Source: Lachnospiraceae bacterium (GTDB taxonomy: Bacteria > Bacillota > Clostridia > Lachnospirales > Lachnospiraceae). Taken from it: a stretch of 57,086 bases of DNA. Both the position numbers and the translations under genes were made by a program. Below the pieces are notes generated by a model, which was not told where the DNA came from, did no database searches, and saw nothing but the letters and a program-made list of their open reading frames with translations. Location of the stretch: the NCBI GenBank assembly GCA_024682555.1, contig JAIKZD010000119.1, positions 1 through 57,086 on the forward strand. Direction: 5' to 3'. This document shows positions 20,601 through 25,990 of the stretch, piece after piece; positions within the stretch are counted from its first letter, which is position 1, and each line of letters starts with the position of its first letter.

Positions 20601-23527
20601 CGGGCGGGGATGTAGAATGGACCTCCTCTGACAGACCTGTGATCGTATCGACATCCACGGAGTTTGATGCAGAAGAATATAAGGACATATATGCAAAGAG
20701 GATCGATGCGGAACTTGAAACCGGCAGAACCTATTATCTGCATGAAGCCGCAGCTCCGAAGGATTATGCCCTTGCAACGGAAGACGTGGCATTTACCGTT
20801 GAAAAGAATGACAGGACAGACAATGTCCGTACGGTAGTCATGTATGATTATAAGACCGGAGAGACACAGGTCAGCGGAACCAAGAAATGGATCGTTCCCA
20901 GAGACAATAACGGAAATCTTCCGGCAGGCTTTGTTTATCCCACGGTCACCGTTGAACTTTACAGGGATTCCAATAAGCAGGGTGTTATGGATATTGAACC
21001 CATCGACTCCATAGAGCTTAAAAACGGTCAGGAGACGTTTGCTTTCGGAAATCTTGAGAAGTACAGAAAAACAGACGGAGAGAACTACGAATACACCTAT
21101 ACAGTCAAGGAAAAGGTGCCCAAGGAGGTAAGTGACTACTATGATTCCGTGGTCGCAAAGAATGTGGAGAACGGCACCTGGCTTATAACAAATGCGCTGA
21201 AGCAGCAGGAGACGGAACTGGAAGTCACCAAGAAATGGCTTCTCTTCAGAGATACGGAAGGAAAAGCCGAGGAGGGCCATGATTATCCCACGGTAAATAT
21301 CTATCTTGAGAAAGACGGAAAGACTACCGACAGATTCGTGACCATTGAAAAAGGAGCTTTTGACAAGAACGGAACAGAGGTCTTCAAGTTTGACAAGCTT
21401 GAAAAATATGATCTCTCCGACGGTCATGAATACAGGTATACCATCCATGAGGAGGTATATAATTCCTTCGTTCAGGACATCGTGTACAGCGGAAATTCCG
21501 TTACGGTGATAAATACACCCAAACCGGATACCTTTAAGATTAAGGGCAGAAAGATATGGATCGATGCCGGAAACATAACAGGAAGACCCGATGTGACCAT
21601 AGAGCTGTACAGGGACGGAGAACTCTACAAGACTACAAAGCTGAGTGCCGACGATACATTTGAGTTCGGACCTTTGTATGAGTACAATATGGGCCTTTCG
21701 GATGATGAGGATAAGAAGACCGCGGACGGACACAGATTTGTTTATGAGATAAAAGAGTCCGGAGCACAGGGATACAACGTCGAGATCGAATATGACGGTG
21801 TGATAACAAAGGATGAATCCGGGGAAAGAACGGCAGAAGCTTTAGTCACCAATACGATAGAAAATGAACTGATAGAAATATCCGGTTCAAAGTTCTGGGA
21901 TGATATGGGAGACAGCTCCAAACGTCCCACCATACATATCGACCTTTACAGGGACGGGGAAAGGATCGACAGCCGGAGCATTTCCAATGAGAGCATGACG
22001 TACAGCTTTACGAAACTGCCAAAATACGATCTTGAGGCAAGACCGGTAAAGACCTATGAATACAAGGTGATCGAGAGAGCTGTTGACGGATACGTTTCAA
22101 ACCCTGCAGAGGGATATACAATAGATATATCCGATGAAACAGTTACAAGAAACAAGACTGACGGCATCTGGGTATATCAGTATAAGGACAGAGACTTTAC
22201 TAATAAACCTACCAGGATAAGAGTTGATAAGAGAGATTCCGTAAGCGGGGAAAGCCTTGCCGGAGCAAAACTTACGCTCATCAGAAAATCCGACGGTGAA
22301 CCGGTTGATACCTGGATAACTAACGGGACTCCGCGGGTGATCGAAGGACTGGTGAATGGAGAGACCTATATTCTTAAAGAGGTCGAAGTTCCGAAGGGCT
22401 ACTTAAAGGCTGAGGATCAGGAATTTACCGTAACCGCTGACGGAACAATGGAACAGAACATCATAATGAAGGATGAGAGGATAATCGGAAACGTGATCCT
22501 CACCAAGCGGGACAGAGATACAAGAGAGACACTTTCGGGTGCGGTATTTAATCTCTATAATTCTGCCGGAGCAGCCGTTAAGGCGACGGGTTCTAACGGT
22601 GTCTACACTTATTCCGGAAACGGAAGCGGCACCATAAGCCTTGCGGTATCCGAATCGGGTACTCTGGAGGTTAAGGGTCTTCCCTTCGGACTATACTACT
22701 TCAAAGAGACAAAGGCACCTGACGGTTATGAACTTTCGGCGGAGACGGCATCATTCTCCATAGATGCTGCAAAGAAAAACAACGATACCGTAGAGATCAC
22801 CTTCTTAAATACAAGAGGTAAGGGTGCGGTAAGGCTTTATAAGGTTGCTTCCGGCAGGGGATCTGCACTTGCAGGTGCGGTATTTGAACTCTACTCTGCC
22901 AGACCCAGAACACCCGGACAGGCAGCTGCATCGACTGTTTTCAGTAATGCCTATTACCGTTACGGAACTTATGTGACCGACAGTGCCGGTGAGATCTATA
23001 TAAAAGATCTTCCCTGGGATTCATATTACTTCGTGGAGACCATAGCACCAGACGGATACAGGGTTAATAAGGATGTGAACGGGGCTGATATTGTATATAC
23101 CTTTACGATCAACAGTTCCACCGCGGCATCTGTTGCATACAGCCTCGGAACGATTACAAATGACAGGGAGGACAGACCTACTCCTACGCCGACACCGACG
23201 CCCGGAGTAACACCTACGCCGACACCCGGGGCAACACCTACACCCACACCCGGAGTAACACCGACACCCACGCCTGCGGTTCCCACCCCTACACCTTCAG
23301 GCTCAAGGGTACTGGGTGAAAAGAGAGTCAGAGAGGGCGGAGTATTGCAGGGAGTACTCGGAGTACGTTCGGCGCCCGAAAAGGGTGTCCTCGGAGAGAG
23401 GGTAGGACCCGTGACCGGAGATGCATCCAGCATAGCATTGTGGATAGTACTGCTGATTGCCTGCGCGGCTACCATAGTCGGGATAATATTAAGGTCCTCA
23501 AAGAAAGGAAAGAGGAGCAGGGCCTGA
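5624..23527 (+). CDS. Giant cell-wall-anchored SpaA/Cna_B repeat adhesin
   Basis: A single uninterrupted 5967-residue frame (roughly 0.65 MDa). Residues 1-29 form a signal peptide ending CSIFA. An E/Q-rich acidic stretch follows (about 30-110). Residues to about 1450 hold larger beta-sandwich regions, some resembling isopeptide-forming pilin domains. From about residue 1455 to 5850 there are about 39 tandem modules: 27 SpaA/prealbumin-like units with the pattern KxD...SGAVFELY...LPWGTYYFxETKAPxGY...N; five of a second type (about 4514-5080) opening ISKK and closing in D; four Cna_B units (about 5080-5525) with KxW...VxLYRDG; and three more SpaA units. A PT-rich linker (5852-5892), PVTGD (5929-5933), a membrane helix (about 5937-5956) and a KKGKRSRA tail complete a sortase substrate, though the motif lacks the usual Leu. 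Such modules typically form Lys-Asn isopeptide bonds that stiffen stalks and pili. The likely role is adhesion to host, fibre or other cells. No sortase gene is in the window. An AAGGAG site precedes the ATG. Confidence 0.93.
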   Translation: MSKKRWFRSFIAMIAMVTMLLENTCSIFAVEEQNTVYFEAESGIGQEEAIQEQQEEEPAEPEASGKGYEQEEFTQAEEAPAEEQTDNDTGNDPENTEETEIIDEETDAGDISAFVGVIDDTAGKGIEISGYDEIPLYIDTDQMNMSDRFTVSLEGDANENAVYSDILDGEMGKGDSNIYTLSDLNKKSLIVRAQTISEGMEAVYDVRESDGYPRITLISGDDPEAEKELSASEDGVYGSGYDEIIITTDNSSLSDQSGYDLYIDTEAEAYYNDGLITDGVISTLSKEDRSIRIYNLDDRAFSLHFSTDTDNEIRTQYRVDSVSNGAISVIISDASEEEAAVPEEKENIKRVYNDSANGITVTATLETPDAVPDEAQLRVTPITGGIADTYLTALDQADETKEHTLRNTLLFDIAFIMINENGEEYEYEPKEGSVKIKISLSETQLNKIGVEGTEEVKVTHLPIDESVKSAEELTVEKTDISPEDIRTETVAMDAEGSTISFDTDSLSVYGVDAAGAPVSADEALSGNGIDLSKMVSKIKVDGKEVTDSLEIDADSFRLAMYFRENGANQFGRLMYYELPAGLTFDDATPTSAYIELSGNVEVTDENGEKQTVSLSGKKIPFTCYVDKSSDGRYYLMVELDSTSENYKYVDAIGNVQFNVGLTASFSSEANEASFGGSDLFEGEVTINRKEHEETDNSSLKTEKWGSLSSDGKKITYTVRVTSTGESKNVEITDIIKDGAAYVTLDKSSVRVKSNKSGKSYIVEYGNASGELWHIGSSVTKDSEGNYTGGISLSDGEVITVTYTCNVKDLTEEDLKKKSISTYNYVVGSDKGQQKSYDEETIVIYTFDIPTEKVGVLDKNTNIVHYTITINKDKSRNIKGQKIKDRLYHSLKAYSEFTGDGIYVSIDDGPAKLVSWDKLKNQSGNYGLDAINTDKIFYYRPIEESSSYSGYNKVVITYDVRVNAEDILVSGNLGNRIRVGDYGTEIESNLIGFEPEKENKLKVTKKAGEIKDGRLPWTVTFTVPPAGYDTCEVTDMLPVNRQDQNSGKIYVDIVDKDRDITVTSSDGSPVYYDVYLDKGDSKMDHPNELTFVFYKDRNKQNTGFAAGNQRTITIVINSKINEDWYARVADDIYNFRAHYNEVYVDANGIERSANATAYTDFNRSINKNFDRVADPVTIDGVEYQSYLYNIRLYGVNTDTITIEDTFDNCLKLYTPETYIYSMDPVIHGGWWMGSGEKYARITTEDDGSQIRASMTFEVPKKSDGSFYDDYTIYYYLIPRDQAALEHMRVEAAENNGYVLRNTATWNGLSDSAEYKYTYADETVGKKELEKPTKENEYVGKYQIDINKDGIRYGTSDYIDVYDIMTNLKLVNNSEKPVTVVYGDGSQETILPVWDTEKGAWKFQIRNGISAVVTYYATVIGEDGQTVKYSNAVSFFGYTSKSIQNQSFVERAGGSGATGTLVLDKKDADDGTSIGGAVFRLYRWKNSSADPLTVNESDWEPVTDKAGNYIDRTTNAAGRASFYGDDLRDGWFLSTDEFYAVREIKAPAGYIPDETIHPFIVQNNLAINDPPAFLSIIPVDSDGRISVTNEKAPTTEFDIRKISSDTGAPLKGAVFKLTPADGSATPVQTVTTGVDGIAHFEQIYGGETYTVTETSVPEGYVMPARNSWTVEVAENFEITAEGLAFSRGSETGEDSTGSSVFTADIENIPSKGKLTVHKEVRDSLGNKDASASETFYVTVKDKDGNYYDINGQVVTADENRAVAVSANASVTFSDMPLGTYTVTEVNADGTVLSSSFDYIVTGQSEEVVISPKNPGAEITITNTAKKHGKINIIKKDYSFESPLSGAEFVIRRSGNRVSFTGSDGVYTYSEDQTDTVLVTGHDGSLSVNDLPWGNYTVAETKAPNGYRISLTAPVSFSVGENGITYGGASSEYLSISSKSEYELEYVFRDEEKPFALRIRKTKNGNENFAGVTFTVSGNGRTYTGETGSDGTVTFEGLSWGTYTYKETVPEGYEKSENSEGTVTVGKNDYADVTDIYVRDITVDNTFITGRVTLFKKTDKNAPLENAVFELRRGSVNGNVVKGSETKKGEYAYSSEDGVYRFTTDAKGNIVITGLPAGNYYFTEISAPEGFVASTDTPGFTIENNGDEKTVEMANDDFSASVRFKKIDSRTEKGLDGVVFDLYKDGNLYRQGITSEGGGYVNVSGLSKGSYFFKERQALEGYVLNETELSFAITDATAQNETVTLDDVSRQDENGYAVIGNDEAYGRVILEKFAENSKGVRTHLQGITFKLVPVYDVNGKPVSRNDINNAKTEETDENGRAVFNDVAWGTYYLAEVTNDAGKSYLPDNGHGSEPGRTENFIIGAGENATLEKSFTGGDAFINKIKTGKVKLNKIDRTSKDAINGAVFTLYRTDGAVIGTYTTQNGEINVSDLEYGDYYFAETEPAPKGYIADTEKHYEFTIDGESDSAQIDAYVKDVENERALGKVRIRKTDLQGELITSDDESKAAEFTLYSSNPERWTDKLKDLFNISSDFEYGVYTVNGECEITDLPWGKYILRETKAPEGYVLKETEYSFTIGGVGDDIVIDAGTISVSDEEEKGSIKLVKTDSLGHGDADMSGAEFELYRTVDGNDVRYPDAYTTFVTEKINGEYTFTVDDLPWGTYYFVETRAPKGYELPEGDAARTESVTIDSSNTESSVAADGTKQPLISITNDKIYGSVTIHKVKAGDNRVKLSGATFRIVMEEDGVEKNLKLTETGTGIYTFDRQRRFFEGQQILSTNEGDLTINDLPYGTYRIYEETAPAGYNRAEGPLEFTISDEDRDTGFVKEYDFENSLIQANVKFVKTGDNSELLSGATFELFREEKTEGPEETGIVSKGTVTTGSDGVVEVKSLPAGSYFFREISGPAGYEFDADKEYRFTVTAADNGKYVNISPARSFTNGKGETLQAVNNTRKTGKVRLKKTDENNDPLAGAVFALYKVGDSSPIATNLVSSDEEGDNFGYVFYDGDKLTWEGEGTEYYFKEVSAPSGYALDNTTEYHFVVTAENVSDWITAGKDGSVLKAVNEKIYGQAKLKKIDSVSGRVIEGAVFALYTSAGDLVEGYTSLTTDKKGEIITRDDLPAGSYYFMEITPATGYELNSTKYEFVIDQSNMDKVVAAGEDDGVAKNTPKLGKVELFKYESVTDENGKTEKKGLKGARFTLYQLSSVLGFFETRHKIETLESDENGIVSKEDLAWGDYVFVEEKAPDGYTSEKTEIRFTISADQLDYTGVTSDGQARRKELANSRKNGSLRLVKYGNDNGKKEKLNGAVFDLYKVNVSEPVRTSLVTGGNGNNDGEITVDNLEWGTYYFKEIKAPDGYALPENPESAHIDLSSGSAVEKAIEYHTVDMTNDKIYGKASIVKTDDSDTPKVLTGAEFKLYRYEEAAEAGVSRRFSQVHVMTAENGNYVMTDEANSLDSGIPVNSQGMITVEGLTFGDYFWKESKAPGGYNLNTEAIEFRITRNMSEDEEPVKRVCIDSEVQAAVEFTKVYLSEDDEYLPLAGAKFELFKVTAEDQAESLGIKESKEDGKVSAAYLSSGEYYFTEIETPDDAYGFAADKKYRFTIKDEDNGHVVRLIGNTEEENIIVNTPLKGQVTLFKYEEAVNDEGDAVKKPLSGAVFELYRVKDGAGELIGEYTVSDAATGRLTVTDLNWGSYYFVETKAPAGYAPETETVNGNVRNKHYEFSITAENVTAGRYLEVRNIRLPGSVELQKLDSVTNRSMDGVTFTLYRDSADENNIVATLTTENGVASKDGLSWGHYVLKETSTRFGYIMDTKERSFDIDAAHLKASFSGKDAIINERIQGYVELTKQDAKTSKFLSGVTFNLYMITDEGERFAGSYKTDENGKLYQGEGEDLSYRIGPLDAGSYYLKEAEALPGYDPMPVGYSDGKIKFNITSAGQVVSFTSGGAGSIRNNPVYGSVRLRKTGDNTEPLAGAQFTLYSDGTDDMSFRQRIELIAKGVYKVGVYSTNANGELEVRDLPWGDYYFMETKAPRGYEIISPDEKYAFSITSENPSQERDLGGIVNNRLPGTIRIKKTDDTPDKNGISGAAFKLYMVTESGDVDVTGRYGGADGVLKTSADGTITVENVDWGTYYFEEVAPAFGYVLPANPRSDTMTVDENNCNADGIMVIQDVCMQNSKGYGYVNLKKEFVDGNAPVSLSGNRFDLIMVSGEGEEAAESIIGSYETDAEGMIRAALIGKLEFGHYYFTETAVSEAAKDASYRVSEQKLEFDVTENITEENAVTYTFKNTDVHGNARIAKIDADFDGDTIKGIIFNIFEADDDGDDSNDAKAATAISDENGIVKAMNLPMGTYYFLEDEASANAAGYEVNKTKYFFEITGDSLTSDADGNPVYAEVHEGTPDGEIVTTVEDKRLTGSLELRKLGRGADGKIVQVDLSTGEFILCNGEGRVVKNAGELKECITAEKTIIVNGLSWGTYFFKEIKAPEGYVLLTGDKAESEPVEINADNVYAASEIPLSVSITDDTTRIYVSKKEITGKTELAGAELQIAEKTSEGGLGEVIEEWISDGTLHLVESLVAGKTYVLHEKQAPSGYAYAKDIEFTLNENGSVTTTALTNKNDAGENGTVIIMQDEPIEIKISKKSLITDVNDEETDLSDAVLKIVRASDGSEVQTLNMKGEPEKVTAKLVAGETYILKEIKAPAGYYTAEDITFTIGKNGEIKDIKDPAAKATVYGGNNLVMFDRPIEVEISKTRLKGSDTDFVAGAELSLYELNADQTFTRVHYWTSKGGPEKMPYDVLKVGGSYKIVEDKAPDGYVKTADITFTVTDFDKTRKTDKNGVIPQSVNVTDDIRKIIISKKGLTGEDELEGAVLSIHDEKDGKGNEYASWKSGDKPAVLIWMSGRDEDQFSQEEKDNLSENYQVIYNAKLELGKTYYLHEDNAPAGYNISDDIEFTVTDSLSGEQTVTMKDVPLAIALDKQDMSEKRSLEGAVLQLLDASGNILKDVTGGDVEWTSSDRPVIVSTSTEFDAEEYKDIYAKRIDAELETGRTYYLHEAAAPKDYALATEDVAFTVEKNDRTDNVRTVVMYDYKTGETQVSGTKKWIVPRDNNGNLPAGFVYPTVTVELYRDSNKQGVMDIEPIDSIELKNGQETFAFGNLEKYRKTDGENYEYTYTVKEKVPKEVSDYYDSVVAKNVENGTWLITNALKQQETELEVTKKWLLFRDTEGKAEEGHDYPTVNIYLEKDGKTTDRFVTIEKGAFDKNGTEVFKFDKLEKYDLSDGHEYRYTIHEEVYNSFVQDIVYSGNSVTVINTPKPDTFKIKGRKIWIDAGNITGRPDVTIELYRDGELYKTTKLSADDTFEFGPLYEYNMGLSDDEDKKTADGHRFVYEIKESGAQGYNVEIEYDGVITKDESGERTAEALVTNTIENELIEISGSKFWDDMGDSSKRPTIHIDLYRDGERIDSRSISNESMTYSFTKLPKYDLEARPVKTYEYKVIERAVDGYVSNPAEGYTIDISDETVTRNKTDGIWVYQYKDRDFTNKPTRIRVDKRDSVSGESLAGAKLTLIRKSDGEPVDTWITNGTPRVIEGLVNGETYILKEVEVPKGYLKAEDQEFTVTADGTMEQNIIMKDERIIGNVILTKRDRDTRETLSGAVFNLYNSAGAAVKATGSNGVYTYSGNGSGTISLAVSESGTLEVKGLPFGLYYFKETKAPDGYELSAETASFSIDAAKKNNDTVEITFLNTRGKGAVRLYKVASGRGSALAGAVFELYSARPRTPGQAAASTVFSNAYYRYGTYVTDSAGEIYIKDLPWDSYYFVETIAPDGYRVNKDVNGADIVYTFTINSSTAASVAYSLGTITNDREDRPTPTPTPTPGVTPTPTPGATPTPTPGVTPTPTPAVPTPTPSGSRVLGEKRVREGGVLQGVLGVRSAPEKGVLGERVGPVTGDASSIALWIVLLIACAATIVGIILRSSKKGKRSRA
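23177..23298 (+). repeat. Pro-Thr wall-spanning linker repeat within the adhesin gene
   Basis: A low-complexity stretch encodes about 40 residues of TPTPTPG[VA] units with a roughly ten-residue period. Such PT linkers typically cross the peptidoglycan between surface domains and the sorting signal. The repeat is coding and in frame. Confidence 0.85.
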
Positions 23528-23554
23528 TCTGCGGATCAAAAGATAAAAAACAGG

Positions 23555-23592
23555 ACACCACCGGTAAATTATTACCGGTGGTGTTTTTTTTA
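23555..23592 (+). terminator. Strong terminator after the giant adhesin
   Basis: ACACCACCGGTAA pairs perfectly with TTACCGGTGGTGT around a four-base loop and runs straight into eight T residues, 27 bases after the adhesin stop codon. Confidence 0.93.
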
Positions 23593-23600
23593 CGGGAATT

Positions 23601-23609
23601 TGCTATACT
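23601..23609 (+). promoter_or_regulatory. Extended -10 promoter candidate for the por operon
   Basis: TGCTATACT is an extended -10 element (TGn plus TATACT) just beyond the adhesin terminator and 108 bases ahead of porG. The -35 region falls in the terminator stem and T tract and is poor, so recognition would depend on the TGn. Confidence 0.4.
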
Positions 23610-23716
23610 ACTATCTGAAACATGTTACGGGTGACAGTAGATCCTCTCTTTTCGCCGTTTGTATAAGCGGGAGAAAACCGGGGATAACTGATCATTAAGA
23701 GATCGGGAGTCTGGAA

Positions 23717-24295
23717 ATGGATTTTGACAAAATTGAGATAAGATGGCACGGAAGAGGCGGACAGGGCGCCAAGACGGCAGCTCTGCTGCTTGCGGACGTA
23801 TGTTTTAAGACCGGTGCATATGTACAGGGCTTTCCGGAGTACGGTCCGGAGAGAATGGGGGCACCCATCACGGCGTTCAACAGAATAAGCAAAAAAGAGA
23901 TAAGGGTACACAGCAATATATACACCCCGGATCTTGTGGTAGTTGTGGATGAGACGCTTCTTTCTTCCGTTGATGTTACGTCCGGACTTAAGGAAGACGG
24001 AGCCATAATCGTAAATACCCCGTCCCGGGCCGAAGATATAAGACCCCTTCTCAAGGGCTATAAGGGCAGGGTCTATACCGTTGATGCAAGAAAGATATCC
24101 ACGGAGGCTCTCGGAAAGTATTTCCCCAATACCCCGATGCTGGCTGCAGCCGTGGCGGTAAGCGGGGTCATGGACAGAGAACAGTTCATAAATGAGATGA
24201 GATCCTCATATGAGCATAAATTTGCAAAAAAGCCTGAGGTCATAGAGGGAAACATGAAGGCTCTTACAATGACCCTTGAGTCCATCAGGGATTGA
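23717..24295 (+). CDS. porG: 2-oxoacid:ferredoxin oxidoreductase, gamma subunit
   Basis: A 192-residue subunit of the four-subunit pyruvate (or branched-chain 2-oxoacid) ferredoxin oxidoreductase. The N-terminal IRWHGRGGQGAKTAALLLAD and the EYGPERMGAP segment are diagnostic of the gamma (POR_N-related catalytic) domain. In the complex it joins alpha in binding CoA and forming acyl-CoA. GGGAG lies seven bases before the ATG. It is the first gene of the porG-D-A-B set, separated from porD by 30 bases. Pyruvate is the most likely substrate given the fermentative setting; 2-oxoisovalerate cannot be excluded by eye. Confidence 0.9.
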   Translation: MDFDKIEIRWHGRGGQGAKTAALLLADVCFKTGAYVQGFPEYGPERMGAPITAFNRISKKEIRVHSNIYTPDLVVVVDETLLSSVDVTSGLKEDGAIIVNTPSRAEDIRPLLKGYKGRVYTVDARKISTEALGKYFPNTPMLAAAVAVSGVMDREQFINEMRSSYEHKFAKKPEVIEGNMKALTMTLESIRD

Positions 24296-24325
24296 TTCAT
24301 ATATTATTGCAGAGAAAGGGAAAAC

Positions 24326-24643
24326 ATGAGAACAGATGTTTCAAAGATAAACGAGACTACCCCATATGAAGACCTTACCGAAGGTCTGATAATGTTTGCG
24401 GGGGGTACCGCAAAGGAATTCAAAACGGGAGAGTGGCGTACAAATACTCCGGTGTTTGACAGTGCGGCCTGTAAACAGTGTCTTCTGTGCACTCCTGTCT
24501 GTCCGGACGGCTGTATTCCCGTTAAGGATTCAAAGCGTCTTGACTTTGATTATGATCATTGTAAAGGCTGCGGTATATGCGCAAAAGTCTGCCCTTTTTC
24601 CGCCATCAGGATGGTGGAGGGCGTGGATCCGGTGAGTGACTGA
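24326..24643 (+). CDS. porD: 2-oxoacid:ferredoxin oxidoreductase, delta (ferredoxin-like) subunit
   Basis: A 105-residue iron-sulphur subunit with two complete [4Fe-4S] motifs, CKQCLLCTPVCPDGC and CKGCGICAKVCP, as expected for PorD. It relays electrons from the thiamine diphosphate centre in beta to external ferredoxin. The length matches PorD (about 100). AAAGGG precedes the ATG. It lies between the gamma and alpha genes. Confidence 0.93.
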   Translation: MRTDVSKINETTPYEDLTEGLIMFAGGTAKEFKTGEWRTNTPVFDSAACKQCLLCTPVCPDGCIPVKDSKRLDFDYDHCKGCGICAKVCPFSAIRMVEGVDPVSD

Positions 24644-24734
24644 GGATCCGGAAAAGAACCGGGGCAGGCTTAAAAGATGTAGGCCGGAATACCGGATAAA
24701 GACGGCGATCCGGGATCAATAAGGGAGAGTGAGA

Positions 24735-25934
24735 ATGAATACGTCGATAAAGGACAGAATGAGCGGAAACGAAGCGGTGGCATATGCGATAAAGCAGATA
24801 AATCCGGATGTGATGCCGGCTTTTCCAATAACGCCATCCACCGAGATACCTCAGCTGGTATCGAATTATATAGCAAATAAACAGATGGATACGGAATTCA
24901 TACCCGTTGAATCGGAACATTCCTCCATGTCCGCCACCATAGGAGCCGAGGCAGCCGGAGCAAGAAGCCTTACGGCAACATCATCCTGCGGACTGGCTCT
25001 TATGTGGGAAGAGCTTCTGATCGCGGCATCGGACAGGATGCCCTGTGTGCTTGCGCTTGTCAACCGTACGCTTTCCGGACCCATCAATATCAACTGCGAT
25101 CATACCGATTCCATGGGTGCGAGGGATACCGGCTGGATACAGATCTATGCCGAGAACAATCAGGAAGCCTATGATAATTTCATACAGGCCTATCCAATAG
25201 CAGAGGATAAAAGGGTACATCTTCCCGTTATGATCTGTCAGGACGGATTTATCACCTCACACGCGGTGCAGAATATCGAACTCAACGAGGATAAGGATGT
25301 TAAGGAATTCGTGGGTGAATACAGGCCGGAGGAATTTCTTTTAAATCATAAGAACCCCATAGCCATAGGCCCCTATGCCATAAGCAATTACGTGATGGAG
25401 GCAAGGAAGGCCCAGGAAGATGCAATGGAGAACTCAAAGGAGGTTATCCTTGAGGTCGCGAAACGCTATAAGGAACAGTTCGGAAGGGGCTTCGGATTCT
25501 TTGAGGAATACAGGACGGAGGATGCCGAATATATCATGGTGATCATGGGCTCGGCGGCAGGAACGGCCAAGCAGGCGGTGGACGATCTCAGGGAAAAGGG
25601 TATCAAGGCGGGAGTCTTAAAGTTAAGGGTATTCAGACCTTTTCCGGCGGAAGAGATAGCAAAGGCCTTAAGCGGTGCGAAGGCCGTTGCAATAATGGAC
25701 AGGACCGAGAGCTATAACGGTCACGGAGGTCCCCTTGCCTCGGAGATAAGGGCAGGCCTTTACGAAAGCAGGGTATATATCGAGACGGTATGCTATACCT
25801 ACGGTCTTGCCGGAAGAGATTTCACGGTGGAGGACGTATACGGGATATTCGATGAACTCAGGGATATCGCGGAGAATAACAAAGAATACCGTCAGCACAG
25901 ATATATCAATCTGAGAACAAAAGAGAATATATGA
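24735..25934 (+). CDS. porA: 2-oxoacid:ferredoxin oxidoreductase, alpha subunit
   Basis: A 399-residue alpha subunit (POR_N plus transketolase C-terminal type domain II). Typical segments are SGNEAVAYAIKQINPDVMPA, the FPITPSTEIPQ loop and the EHSSMSATIGAEAAGARS stretch that help bind thiamine diphosphate and substrate; VIMGSAAGTAKQAVD starts the C-terminal domain. The frame opens at a GTG at 24729, but AAGGGAG at 24721-24727 is correctly spaced only for the ATG at 24735. The gap after porD is 91 bases with no evident terminator. Confidence 0.93.
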   Translation: MNTSIKDRMSGNEAVAYAIKQINPDVMPAFPITPSTEIPQLVSNYIANKQMDTEFIPVESEHSSMSATIGAEAAGARSLTATSSCGLALMWEELLIAASDRMPCVLALVNRTLSGPININCDHTDSMGARDTGWIQIYAENNQEAYDNFIQAYPIAEDKRVHLPVMICQDGFITSHAVQNIELNEDKDVKEFVGEYRPEEFLLNHKNPIAIGPYAISNYVMEARKAQEDAMENSKEVILEVAKRYKEQFGRGFGFFEEYRTEDAEYIMVIMGSAAGTAKQAVDDLREKGIKAGVLKLRVFRPFPAEEIAKALSGAKAVAIMDRTESYNGHGGPLASEIRAGLYESRVYIETVCYTYGLAGRDFTVEDVYGIFDELRDIAENNKEYRQHRYINLRTKENI

Positions 25935-25990
25935 TCTTTTGATGATATAAACAGACAAGCAGATTCCCAGGAAATAAAGAGGATGATCAA

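Noticed and set aside
20540-21733. A 397-codon open frame on the minus strand inside the adhesin gene (others at 8621-9478 and 18191-18784)
   Set aside because: They are antisense shadows of the repeat modules; codon bias of the plus-strand frame leaves the opposite frame open. They have no ribosome site and no recognisable domain.
9985-23165. Periodic repeats that could suggest a CRISPR or satellite array
   Set aside because: The period is about 90-130 codons, the copies are diverged and in frame, and they encode SpaA/Cna_B modules.
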